Positions 11,930 to 23,600 of a stretch of DNA of 64,000 nt are shown one piece after another. Position 1 is the stretch's first letter, and every line of letters starts with the position of its first letter. Position numbers and translations under genes: made by a program. The stretch is from Anthonomus grandis grandis. Its lineage: Eukaryota; Arthropoda; Insecta; Coleoptera; Curculionidae. The notes under the pieces are model-generated. The model worked only from the letters and a program-made list of their open reading frames with translations. It was not told the origin of the DNA and did no database searches. The DNA lies in contig NC_065567.1 of the NCBI RefSeq assembly GCF_022605725.1, positions 29,739,127 to 29,803,126 on the forward strand, in the 5' to 3' direction.

Positions 11930-14225
11930 AGGCTTATAAGGTCGTTTTTTTGGACTGTGGTATTTTTATTGGATTGAAGTAAAGCTTCTTTAGATTAATA
12001 TTCTTATTACTAGAATTACATTTACCCCTAGTCTTATAACGAACATCAATTTCCTTGTAGTCATCTTCTGTGTACGAGGTTTTATAAAAAATGCTAAAAG
12101 GGTTACTTTTCATAACATTTATCGCACAAATTTCCTGCCACTGGACTTTCTCGCCAATAACGTTTTGATTATTTTTTTTTTCGTCGTATTATGAGAATTA
12201 ATTGGTCGGTGGCATAAATGGCCCCACTTCAAAGACAACGTTTTTTTCCCCTCTCAATTAAGGCATGCATTGCATCACCTTCATTTTGGTTGGCCGACCA
12301 CTAGAAATTTGTATGTGATTTCATCAATACTTTGAATTCAATTTACACAGTGTAACAGGAGACTAACAACAAATTTATTTTTGTTCTGACCGGCGCAATT
12401 GTCAGAGTAAAGTGTAATATTTGTACCCTTTGCATGATGTTTTAAGAAAATATTAAGGCAGCTTCCAATTTCCTTCATGCCACGTAAAACAGAAACCTTG
12501 ATTACTACATCATAAATGGTGAAATTGTATGTAGCAAGTCGTCTTTTATAGAAAAAGGCACTAATATCTCCACAGGGAACAGACAAAACAGCCTGTAGAT
12601 CAAAACAGACTATCTGTTTAGTGTTACCTAACTTTGCTTTATTTATATTGTTTTCTTTCTCTTGCCGACAAAGCTTTTTCTCCTTTATGTGCTTATCATA
12701 ATTTGCTTGTTTTGGTTCCTTTTCTGTCTCAGTACAATTGTTTAGTGATTCACAAGTCATACACTGGTCTTTTTTGGGGATGTAAAAGGCAATATTAAGT
12801 TGTACATGTTTTGCTTGGCAAACGGTTTATTAAGTTCTTCGCAGTTTGCCTTATAAAGTCTGTACATTGACGCAATATTAAGGCTTCCATTTATGTAGCT
12901 CTTATTTATTTGGGCTCTGCAGTAATGCGATGGCATTGTTGGAAAAGATTTTATATGATTTCGGATTTCACCTTTTATTTCGTCGGTTACCTTTTTACCA
13001 CCTTTTTTATGCTTTCCGCGCATGTCTGGCATCAGAATACCACTCCCATCTTTAGCTGATATATAAAGTGCTCAGATAAAATGACTTGCATACCCTGGTT
13101 CTTTCCCCTTCGATCTCAAAATGGTATGCATAATTTTTGGACCGGTTGCTATTAGGGGTGTGCATTCTATACTTAGGAGTTATTGGGTTCATACATTGTA
13201 AAAAATAATCTCTCTGGCGATGAATATCTCCAATTTTCCAAAACCTTTTATGGATTGCCTTACGTTGATCTTGACTTATCCGATATCTGCATATCCGCGC
13301 AAGGTAATCCGACTTTCGACTTTTAACTAGTTTATTCTTTACATTAACATATTCTAACCCCTCGTTTCTTCTTTTTTTGGCGATGGATCTTTTCCATGTT
13401 TCTGGGTATCTTAAAACTTCATTATCTCTATCTACTTCACTTCCACCTCTTACTTCCTTGCCGTTTTCAGATGAATACTCACTGGATCCAGAAGTTTCGT
13501 TTTCAGGATCATAATTGGAACCTTGATCTGAATCGCTAGAGATAAAATGATCATCGTCAATATCAGGTGTCACCTCTTGTTCTTGTGTGTTGGAAAAATT
13601 CTTGTTGGTTTCCTATAAAAGATAATAATATAGTGTTTCGTAAGAAACTTACTGTTTTTGTGTAATAAGTCAAACACTAAAACACACATTTAAAATGGTT
13701 TACAAACCTATTCAAAAGAATCTTCAATTGGAATAAGTTCTATATTATCCATTTTCTGAACATCCAAGTTTAACAATGTATGTAGTGGTTCCTACAAATA
13801 AATAATAATTTATTATTACCACAAAATTTTAACTAAAGCAATATTAGTTACTACCTCTATTATAACATTTTGCTCCAAAGAACAATTTTGGCCCTCACAA
13901 TATTTATTAATTATCAATAGTTCACCGTTAGACTGCAACTCTGCCTAAAATAATAAGAAATAATGTAAATAACATTTTAATTCTATTTCATTGTACACGT
14001 AAAAGAATATACCTGTAAATCATTGTCATCCAATATTGTTTTCACATATTCATGCCCATCAGGTCCAGGATCTTACTTCTTCAATAATAATGTTATTTGG
14101 ATGGTTATTGCTTGAAAAATCCACATTCGTAGGTGATAATATTATTTTGAATATCAAAGGCATCGTTATCGGTATTTATATTTGTTAACATGTTTGGTTC
14201 ACTCGCTTTTGGTGCTACTAAAATT
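11930..14225 (-). pseudogene. DDE transposase pseudogene with introns
   Basis: Reading from high to low coordinates: small 5' exons with GT-AG junctions encode an acidic N-terminus (pieces GPDGHEYVKTILDD, ELQSNGELLIINKYCEGQN and EPLHTLLNLDVQ). Next come an acid Ser-rich stretch and a basic region (13573-13052), then MPDMRGKHKKGGKK with SHYCRAQ (13032-12757), then CFDLQAVLSVPCGD, FFYKRRLATYNFT and ITLYSDNCAGQNKNKF (12760-12338). Finally QNEGDAMHALIER and an ATDQLI...VQWQEICA tail continue down to about 11930. The D of CFDLQ, the D of YSDN and the E of QNEGD are plausible DDE residues. Frameshifts near 13040 and 12765 and one near 12340 break the gene. The order matches a transposase family that is common in insect genomes and usually deposited as uncharacterized protein. 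It is inactive as it stands. Confidence 0.75.
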
Positions 14226-14420
14226 TAAAAAAAAAACATATTTGACTTCTATCACATTAATTTTATTTTCCAGTAGAAAGCTAAGATAAAGTAAAAAACT
14301 AAATAAAGCTGTGGAGTTGTTTGTCCCTTAAAAAATAACACCTAAAGCAACAACTTAATAAACAAATACATACCTCATTGTTTTGAGTAAGTAGTAATTA
14401 GCTCAAATTTAATCAAAAAA

Positions 14421-15220
14421 TGCTATCCGGAAACTGACTATTGGAGTTGGTAGAGAGGTTCATAACGAGTGAAAAAAAAACGAAAATCCAACAATGGGGT
14501 AGTAGGGGGTTGTTTTGACGGGGGTGAAAAGGGGTGGAAAAATATTCTTATGCAATTTCCGACGAAAGTTGACGTCCAATTGAAAAATGTTCAATAGAAA
14601 AGTTGTAGATCATAAGAAAATCTATAATTTTTGTAGAGGTCACTTTTGAACATAACCTCAAAATAGCCAAGATAAATGCGAAAAACCTTTTTTAGAAAGA
14701 AAATTTTAATTTTTTATTTTCACAAAAATAGTTCAATCTTTGCAAAAATTTGTGAAAATATACCTTTGTAGGTCTTAAATAACCTCAATTTTTTTCAGAT
14801 CGAAATATTAAAAACTTTCGGAGGTATGCGTTTTTTTCAGAAAAAACCGTTTTTTTTAAATGAAAATTGTACTTCAGAAAATCATGGTACAGGGTTCATC
14901 CAGGACTCATTTTTTTTGTTTTCACATGTACTTTCTTATGAAATAAAGAAACTATATACTTCCCATTTGAAAAAACGTCGAAAAATGCAAAAAAAGTCAA
15001 AAATGATTTTTACAGCAATAAAATTTTTAGAAATTGTTATTTATTTAAATTAGTTAAAAAATCAAAAGACAGATTACACCATTCGATTCTACGGAAAAAA
15101 TACAAGAGAAACTATGTATCATTATTTTACCGGAAACTTAATTGGGCACAGTTGGGCTTTGTACACCGTGTAAATACAATCACATTCTTACGTATTTTCT
15201 CGATTTTCATAGAAAATATT
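14421..15220 (+). repeat. Left long inverted arm of nested element
   Basis: Pairs with 16633-17434. The match runs from TGCTATCCGG to about ATTTTCATAGAAAAT. Differences are few single bases and small indels, so the arms are recent or homogenised. Confidence 0.85.
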
Positions 15221-15508
15221 TGTTTTTCGAAAAAAATACAAGAGACAAAAATTATTTAAAATCAATTTGTGTAAAACTTTTGTTTAAAATATTTTTTAAC
15301 AAAAAAACATGCAAAAAAGTCAAAAATCGTTTTTAACATTGTAAATTTTACAGTTATTCTTAATAATTTGTTTGAATTTTTATAAAATTAAAAAAACTAA
15401 TTACATAATTTTATTTTACAGGAAAAAGTACAAAAGAAAATTTTATTATTTTTATACGAAACTAGATTTTTATTATATGTAGCGTATCACAGCTTATATT
15501 ATGGAATA

Positions 15509-16520
15509 TCATTTTTTTTTTTTAGACAAAATCATAATTTCTTGCTCATCATCCGTACTTTCATTGAATTCCGTGCTTTCTTCATCTTCATACTCTTCTT
15601 TAATATCACTGAATTGTTCTTCACATTCTGGATCCAAATTAATACTTGGCTGCTCTAATTCATAGGAAATATCCTCGGAATCACTTAGATCTTCCACAAT
15701 TTTTTCAGTGTTACCAACTATCTGAATTCTGACATTTTACACATAATACCGTGCATTTTAATCCGTGTTTGCGGCATCCGCATCTATTTGTTGAGCAGCT
15801 TGTTTTACAATTACACGAGATTTTTTTCAACAGCTCTTCAGGTATGACTGCGATGTCAGTGAAGCGAGTATTTTAGAAGTCTCATCAACTACTTTCTTCC
15901 AGCCCCATTTGGTAATCAGTAGTAATTCATGTCCCAGCCAGTTTGCAGTTGATAATACATTCTAAAACAGTGCTGGCTAGCTGCTCCAACAGTTGGAGGT
16001 AACTTTTCCAATTGAAACGTAGATTTTGCAGTCAATACCTGGTACCGCTGAAATCGCAAATCATCCAGAGATGAGGTTGATTTAGTTGAATTGTAAATAG
16101 ATGCAATCAATACACAGCCATAAAAAGGCTGTACTAGTTCAGCTAAATTTGTATTTTTCATGAGCGACTCGACTGTTTTCTTCTTTCCTTTTCCAGCAAA
16201 CGCAGACGTTGAATCGCAACCGGCGAAACAGTGTAAGAATGCAACAATTGAACGGTAATTTGAGAAGTTGAAACTATTTGATGAATATAAGCAGTCACTT
16301 ACATTTTGTGATCCTGCTTTTAAAAAATAAACTGCAAGATTTTTGACATTTAATTGATGTAATAAAACTAATATCTTGACCAATAATAATGACAGTTTTT
16401 TTTTTAATTAATTTCTGCCATTTCTATTGCTGTGTGAACGATTAAAACATCCGCGTCTTCTCTAGCTTGTTTGATCGAATATCCTTCAAATCGAAACCAG
16501 ACAGAGACAACCTCTTTATT
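15509..16520 (-). pseudogene. Broken gene with GCDSTSAF block and CXC-like cysteine motif
   Basis: In minus-strand order: YSIKQAREDADVLIVHTAIE (about 16490-16420), then 16383-15916 with VYFLKAG, LHCFAGCDSTSAFAGKGKKK, LDDLRFQRY, LPPTVGAASQHCFRMYYQLQ. This is followed by KWGWKKVVDETSKILASLTS, then in another frame ISCNCKTSCSTNRCGCRKHG with further cysteines (CTVLC, CQN), and an acidic tail ending in lysines (15697-15509). The order (GCD(S/T)TSAF, PPT..A..QH, W.WK, Cys-rich CXC-type zinc module, acidic tail) fits a family I recall as widespread in arthropod genomes, biochemical role unknown to me. At least three frame changes or stops make it non-functional here, and the N-terminus is missing. 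It sits between the long inverted arms, so it is the cargo or former transposase of the nested element. Confidence 0.65.
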
Positions 16521-16632
16521 AATTTAACTTTATTTTTGTCAATCGACAAAAACTTGTCTTGTGCAATTGTTATTTTAGTTTGTGGTTCAATATAAAAAGA
16601 AGAATAACTCGACGTATTTTTTCGTCAAAAAT

Positions 16633-17434
16633 AATTATTTTCTATGAAAATCGAGAAAATACGTAAGAATGTGATTGTATTTACACGGTGTACAAAGCCC
16701 AATTAAGTTTCCGGTAAAATAATGATACATAGTTTCTTTTGTATTTTTTTCCGTAGAATCGAATGGTGTAATCTGTTTTTTGATTTTTTAACTAATTTAA
16801 ATAAATAATTAACAATTTCTAAAAATTTTATTGCTGTAAAAATCATTTTTGAATTTTTTTGCATTTTTCGACGTTTTTTCAAATGGGAAGTATATAGTTT
16901 CTTTATTTCATAAGAAAGTACATGTGAAAACAAAAAAAATGAGTCCCGGATGAACCCTGTACCATGATTTTCTGAAGTACAATTTTCATTTAAAAAAAAA
17001 CGGTTTTTTCCGAAAAAAACGCATATCTCCAAAAGTTTTTAATATTTCGATCTGAAAAAAATTGAGATTATTTAAAACCTACAAAGGTATATTTTCACAA
17101 ATTTTTGCAAAGATTGAACTATTTTTGTGAAAATAAAAAATTAAAATTGAAAAAACGAAAAAAAAAAACGGTTTTTCGCATTTATCTTGGCTATTTTGAG
17201 GTTATGTTCAAAAGTGACCTGTACAAAAATTATACATTTTCTTACGATCTACAACTTTTCTATTGAACATTTTTTAATTGGACGTCAACTTTCGCCGGAA
17301 ATTGCAAAAGAATATTTTTCCACCCCTTTTCACCCTTCCCAAAACAACCCCCTACTACCCCATTGTTGGATTTTCGTTTTTTTCACTCGTTATGAACCCC
17401 TCTACCAACTCCAACAGTCAGTTTCCGGATAGCA
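16633..17434 (-). repeat. Right long inverted arm of nested element
   Basis: Reverse complement of 14421-15220. It includes the mirrored purine/pyrimidine-rich block around 17320-17370 (CCCCTACTACCCCATTG). Confidence 0.85.
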
Positions 17435-17795
17435 ATTTGTGCACTGTTAAAGTCTAAAGAAGAATCACAAAAAATGCGTTTAAAAATACTATTATTAAAA
17501 ATTGTTGTCAATGTGACAGACCTGACTGAAAAATTACGAGTACATAACCTCAAGAAGAAAACGCAAAAAAGCCAATTTCATAGAGAAACAACTCGAAATA
17601 TTGCTATGTGTTACTAAGGCGTGTATATACCTTTGTGTCATAAGGTAACATTTAAAATTGTTGCCGTATTGAATTGCAGAAATACTAAATTGGTTGTAAG
17701 GTAAAAAATTAACATATTAAGTTGTTGCCGTATGAAATTAAGAAAACCCCTTAATGAGAACTTATTTCCGTAAAAATCCGAAAATGCCAAAATCC

Positions 17796-17822
17796 GGACT
17801 TGTTGCTGTATGGAACTGGGTC
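17796..17822 (-). repeat. Terminal inverted repeat, right end of outer transposon
   Basis: Inverted partner of 11434-11460. The 6-bp ATCGAT follows directly at 17823-17828. Confidence 0.8.
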
Positions 17823-17828
17823 ATCGAT

Positions 17829-18030
17829 ATGATGACGAATAATTATAAAAAAATTTAAATGGTTATTATCTCAAAACTTTTCTCAATTATTTTGATCCTT
17901 AAAATTATTAAAAATCTCTAGTCTTTAAATAATTATATTTAAAATTAAAAACCGTTTTCTTTAAAATTGAATAGTCTTGGCTCTATATGTTGATGAAAGT
18001 TAAATTTTTTTATGGTTGATCTCATAACCT
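17829..18030. repeat. ~165 bp satellite, right part
   Basis: Resumes the array of 10860-11427, with the AGTCTTG anchor at 17973. Sequence beyond about 18030 loses the repeat. Confidence 0.7.
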
Positions 18031-19860
18031 CTTTTAGTGAAGCATGTGATGTGAAGCAGTGATCAGTTTCAGTGAAGCATGTGATCCATCAAATTTCTTG
18101 CAACTTAATGTAGAACTCAAAAATGTAAAATATTGGTCAAAATATCAGTTTGCTGGAAGTAGCTGTTATGTCAAAAGTCACGTCATAAATATTAATATTT
18201 TTCGATGTTTTGTAAATTTTTAAAACAATTGGTAGATCACATGACTGAATGATAATTAAAAAAAAACAGATTCCTAGGTACGTACTTTTGAAAATTCCTC
18301 TTTTTTTAATGGAGGTCAAAACTATTTTTCAATGACTTATATCTCAAAAACAATTTAACTGAAGTATATCATGTGCCTAAATAAATTTATTGGAAATTCA
18401 CGTAAAATCAAAAATTGCAATAAACTAATGCGTGGTCCATATAAAATAATGCAGTTAACATCTACTTCCGGTAACTTATTTTTATCAAAAAAAAATTAAT
18501 TGACGTATTAAAAAATATTTAAACATAAATATAACCATTGTTTCTATTATAAATCTAAGAAATGTTCGCCTGATATAATCTCTTATTATTATTGTTTTTT
18601 TATAGTTATAGTAAGCAAATATTTTAGCCTTAGTATGGTTGTTATCTCATATTTAATAAGATAATGCGCCTTTTATAACTTTTATTTAAAATGCCTTTAC
18701 GATATATTCCATCCGTTTACTGCTATTAATATTAGAGACCATAGTAAATTTTCAATATATCCTTATCAATAATGCAAAGTTTCATTACAAGACATGTGTA
18801 TTTCAATTACAACTGTGATATGTCAATTTGCATTGCATGCACATTATCATTTATACTCAATTACAGGACAATGCATTAGGAATGGGCCGGTAGAATTGAA
18901 CACCGAACGGTCTCATGCAAACTGTATAGACACGATGATGCTTGGTTTGGCTTCCATCAATCGAAATCGATCAGTTTATCCTCCTTATTTAATTTCATTT
19001 AAAAACTTATCATAATGTCACGTTAATATACAAGCCTTTTCACTTACACACTATCGAATGCCCATAAAATCAATCTTCTGACTCAATGATCGTTTATCAA
19101 AAACTAATTAAATTTATTTGCGCCCTAATAAAAACGCCATTTGCAGCCATGCTGAACAGCCATACGCACTCCGAATTATATTAAATTTTGAAAGGGAGGG
19201 ACAGAAGTAAAAAAATTCTCCCGCATATTACTTAAAAAATAGGGCCCCATGCCAATAATGCACCACAATAAAAAGGGCCAAACACGAAAAAATACTTCTG
19301 TAAATGATAGGGGAGGCTGTTAAGATGAAAAACACGTATGTTTTCCTAAAAATATGTCGCATCTTGGCAGCAAATAGATAAACTCGAGATCGTTGGATGA
19401 GTCACGTGATACATAACATTATTTTTTAATTGCAAATTAAGTCGATGACGAGGACATTCGCTATCGCGCTAAAAAAACACTTGAAAATGAGACAAATTAA
19501 TTAGAAAAGAAACAAAAGAGTCATTGATCTACAAATCGAATTGTTAGTCGCCGCATGCACAATCGTCTTTCTCGAAAGGATATTAACTATTTTCTGCTTG
19601 ATTTAGTAACCTCCCGCTTTTTATGGGCAAAAACTATTTAAAAGTCATTCCCGATTTTAATGCTAAGTCTTGCCCGATTGTTCTTGCCGTATATTTCATC
19701 GCGAATGCCGAGAAATGTGGAAAAAGCGATGTGAAATCTACTTCTTAGGCAGGTCGATCTATTAATGGGATTCATGATTTTATCGCAATTTTTTAGCGGA
19801 AAGTGAGGACGTTAACGTTAGTGGGGATTAAAGACTCAGTATAGTTAATTTCTTTTTTAA
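18031..19860. other. Unique DNA island
   Basis: 18030-18660 is AT-rich and featureless. 18790-19850 is GC-richer and holds a TCACGTGA at 19402-19409. A 73-codon open frame at 18794-19015 has no domain I recognise and is probably chance. Confidence 0.4.
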
Positions 19861-20817
19861 TTCCAGGCAGAAGTAAGTCAAATCTTAAGTTGATGTTTTC
19901 TTAAAGTAAATGGGCAAATTGTCAATATTGTAAAAACTCGTATATATGGATAAAATATAAAGTTTCATATTAGGAACCTTGGCAAAAATTAAAAATCAAT
20001 AAATAACATTTTCGACTTGGAAACTGTTAAATTTCTTGACTTTTTTTAATAAATTCTCATTAAAAATGGATCTAGAACTTCTTGAAATAAATAATGGTGG
20101 AAATTTAAAGATCCATTAAGAACCTTGAAAAAATGCAAAATCTTCAGTAGATTTTGATAACTGTAGACTCCTTAAAAAATTAAGTCCTTAAAAAATTATT
20201 CAAATTGTAGAATATTCAACAAACTGTAGACACATAATTTGCTTTAGTTATATACATATAGTTGAAATAAAAAATTCTCCGTTCCCGTCAAAAACCTTAA
20301 AAAAAAATTGTAAAATCGCCTTTTTAGCAAATTTTCGTTACTGTAGACCTAGTAAAAAATTATTAAGAAATTCATGATCTAATGAGAAAATTACAGCTTT
20401 TTCAAATTTTCAGTACATTTTATTAAATTTTGATCTACAGATCTTTGAAAAAAATAACAATTAAATAATGAAATTTGTTGCATCATCAATTATTTATAAT
20501 AAAACAGATTTTTCTATTTATCTCCTTGAAAATTACTCTCCTTCTGATTTAAGGGTTTAGAGGTCTCCAGTTATCAGAATCTATTCTCTAGAAGAAAAAT
20601 TGTCTAGAACCAAAAAAAAAATTGAAAATTTTTCAAAGCTGACTTAAAAAAACTGAATTCTTATTTATTTGCGATAAAAAATGGCACAACTACTGCAATT
20701 TTCATAACGATACATCTTACCTACGAGAAATTAAATAGGTTTTTATTAATATAATTTTATTAAAAAGCATTTTTTTCTCAGGCAATAATTTTCTGCAAAA
20801 AAACCGTTTTTCATTAA

Positions 20818-20846
20818 CCCTACCCTTACCCCCCCCACCCACCCCA
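20818..20846 (-). other. C-rich G4-type motif
   Basis: ACCCTACCCTTACC followed by a C-run and CACCCACCCC. The complementary strand could form a G-quadruplex. It is the inverted counterpart of the G-rich motif at 22233-22259 within the large palindrome. Confidence 0.6.
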
Positions 20847-21935
20847 CACAACTTACCAGTAAGAAGTTGTTTTCAAAAATCAATGTTTTCCAAAATAATA
20901 CACTACCCTAAATAACTTGCATATAATAGACCCGTTACTTTTTTTGAATCAAATATGATTGAAATTCAAAGTTTTTTATATCAAGAACCTTGGAAAATTT
21001 TACAGTAGATTTTGATAAAAAATTGTATAATTTTCAGAAAAGTTTGTTAATTGTTTATCTAATTATTAACATAGTTTTCTTTAGTTACATACATGCAGTT
21101 ATAATATAAAATTATCTATATCAAGAACTTTGTCAAAAATCCCAAATTTTCCGAAAATTTTCCCAAAGTGCAGACCTACATAACCTTAGGCAAATATGAA
21201 AATTATTAAATTTTTGACTTCCTAGTAAGAATTGTTAAGAATGGAGCACAAACTCCGTAAAGTAAAATATGGTGCAAATCCAAAACTCCTTTAAGACCCT
21301 GTAAAAAAATTGCAAAAATGTCAATTGATTTTGGTGTACCTCTAAACCCTTGAAAAAATAATAAAAGTTGTAGAATTTTCAGCAAAGTTAGTAAATGTAG
21401 ACTCATAATTTTCTCTAGTTATTAATTGAAATACATGAAAAAACCTTGAGAAAAAAAAATATAAAAACTGTAGAATTTTTGTCTTTTTAGCAGATTTTTT
21501 AATTACTGTAGACCTACCAGAGCCTTTATAAATTTGTTTAAATTATGATTTTTAGCAAATTTTGTTAACTGTGGACACATAAATTCCTCTTATCAAGAAT
21601 GATTAAAATCGAAAGTTTTTTGTGTCAACGACCTTGGAAGATTAAATATTTTAAGTGTAGACTCTTAGAAAAACATTCAAAAGCCGTCGATTATTTATCA
21701 AAGCTGGTTAATTGTAGATTTCGGTATTTAAAAAAATTGACACGGGATTTACATATCTGGTTTTTAAACCCGGTTACTAAACCTCAATATTTGATAAAAT
21801 TCTTCTGAAAAATCACTGTTTTTCGTCTATATTTCCAATCTTATAACGCTTTTTTTATACTAACATTTATATATAAAATTATATCAAATTTAAATAAACA
21901 GTGTTATTAAATTAAATATTAAATATATATTTTCT

Positions 21936-22284
21936 GCAAAAACATTGTTTTTTAACAACGCAACCCTTACCCCCCCCCCCCCACCCACCCCAAACATTTA
22001 CCAAGTAAGAAATTCTTTTGAAAAATCACCGTTTTTCGTCCAATATGTCCAATCTAATATCACTGTTTTGTATTAAATATTTATTACTATACATATAAAT
22101 AATTATATCAAATTTAAATAAACAAACTGTGTTATTAAATTATATATTAACGGCGAAACTAGTTGTTCATGCATACGTATTATTTAGGAAAACAATGATT
22201 TTTCCAATAAATTTCTTACTGGTAAGTAAAGTGGGGTGGGTGGGGGGGTAAGGGTAGGGTTAATGAAAAACGGTTTTTTTTGCA
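21936..22284. repeat. G4 foldback copy A
   Basis: A C-rich arm (21964-21991) and a G-rich arm (22233-22259) face each other around an AT-rich loop. Arms also share TTTCTGCAAAAA / TTTTTTGCAGAAA and AGTAAGAAATT / AATTTCTTACTGG. It belongs to the same family as the copies at 42.8-46.1 kb and 56.8 kb. Confidence 0.7.
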
Positions 22285-23600
22285 GAAAATTATTGCCTGA
22301 GAAAAAAATGCTTTTTAATAAAATTTTATTAATAAAAACCTATTTAATTTCTCGAAGGCAAGGCGTATCGTTATAAAAATTGCAGTAGTTGTGCCATTTT
22401 TTATCGCAAATAAATGGGAATTCAGTTTTTTTAAGATTAGTCATTAAGCTTTGAAAAATTTTCAATTTTTTTTATTGGTTTTAGACAATTTTTCTTCTAG
22501 AAAATAGATTTTGATAACTGTAGACCTCTAAACCCTTAAATCAGAAGGAGAGTAATTTTCAAGGAGATAAATAGAAAAATCTATTTTATTATAAATAATT
22601 GATGCTGAAACAAATTTCATTATTTAATTGTTATTTTTTCAAAGATCTGTAGATCAAAATTTAATAAAATCTACTGAAACTTTAAAAATGCTAATTTTCT
22701 CACTAGATTATGAATTTCTTAATAATTTTTTACTAGGTCTACAGTTACGAAAATATATCTACAGTTTGTTGAATATTCTACAATTTGAATAATTTTTTTA
22801 AGGACTTAATTTTTTAAAGGAGTCTACAGTTATCAAAATCTACTGAAAATTTTGCATTTTTTCCACCATTATTTATTTCAAGGAGTTATAGATCCATTGT
22901 TAACGATATTTCATTAAAAAAAAGTCAAGAAATTTAACAGCTTCCATCAAAATTTGCTGAAAAGTCAAAAAATTGATTTTTTTGTTAAATTTTTACCAAG
23001 GTTCCTAATATGAAACTTTTTATTTTTTCCATATGTGTTCAAACTAAACAAAATTATCAGTTTTTAGTTAATAATAAACTTTTCTAAAGAATTGACTATT
23101 TTTAAATATTTTTTATTTATCAAAATCTACTGAAAAGTCAAAAATATTAAATTTCTCAAGGTTCTTAATATAAAAAAAAATGATTTCAATTATATTTGAC
23201 TAAAAAAATTCATAGGTCTACAGTTAATAAAACTTGCTAAAAATTATAATTAAAAAAAATATATCAAGGCTTTGGTGGGTCTACAGTAATGGAAATCCGC
23301 TATAAAGACGTAAATTTTACAATTTTTGTCTCGGGCTTTTTGATGTATTTCAAACATACTCATGCAACTAAAATAAATTATGTGTCTACAGTTAACAAAG
23401 GGTTTAAGGGTCTAAAATTATCAAACTGACGCTTTTGCATTTTTTTGCCTTTGGATTTACTGCAAATTTTATTAAAAGGGGTCATTGCCTCATTGCTAAC
23501 AATATTATATTAAAAATTGAACAATTTTGATTAAAATTTCCTGAAAAGTCGAAACTGCTGAAAATTTTACAATTATTATTATTTGTCCAAGGGACCTCTA

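Larger units (their letters stand above)
14421..17434 (-). mobile_element. Foldback element with ~800 bp terminal inverted repeats
   Basis: 14421-15220 is nearly the reverse complement of 16633-17434. The outermost bases are TGCTATCCGGAAACTGAC on the left and their inverted copy ending ATAGCA on the right. About 1.4 kb between the arms holds a broken minus-strand gene with a cysteine-rich motif. No clear target-site duplication was found (left flank AATCAAAAAA, right flank ATTTGTGC). Open frames of about 75 and 109 codons in the arms (14826-15053 + and 16703-17032 -) are mirror copies of each other and probably only reflect the arm repeat. It appears inserted into the outer transposon. Confidence 0.8.
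11434..17822 (-). mobile_element. Degraded DDE DNA transposon with TIRs, 6-bp TSD and a nested element
   Basis: The ends are inverted repeats: left GGTCCAGTTCCATAAAGCA and right, read inward, GACCCAGTTCCATACAGCA. They match at 23 of the first 27 positions. A 6-bp ATCGAT duplication flanks it. The right end carries three direct subterminal copies of a GTTGCYGTAT-type motif (near 17660, 17724 and 17801). The minus strand encodes a broken transposase (11930-14225). A 3.0 kb foldback element (14421-17434) lies upstream of that gene; without it the transposon would be about 3.4 kb. The superfamily is not assigned: the terminal bases and TSD length do not settle it for me. Confidence 0.8.
19930..23600. 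repeat. Head-to-head inverted array (large palindrome)
   Basis: Left half repeats ACTGTAGAC in plus orientation (near 20160, 20223, 20341, 21497); the right half mostly carries GTCTACAGT (near 22737, 22821, 23213, 23278, 23381). Long stretches pair as inverted repeats: about 19950-20910 with 22190-23030. Landmarks are TTTCATATTAGGAACCTTGG near 19960 and its complement near 23005, and a GATAAAAAATGGCACAACTA block near 20671 with its complement near 22393. The centre (about 20910-22190) has further monomers and a G4 foldback. Short ORFs inside are not genes. Confidence 0.8.

Noticed and set aside
14826..17032. Paired ORFs encoding FFLNENCTSENHGTGFI as genes
   Set aside because: They are mirror copies inside the long inverted arms, rich in Lys/Phe from A/T runs, and have no known domain.
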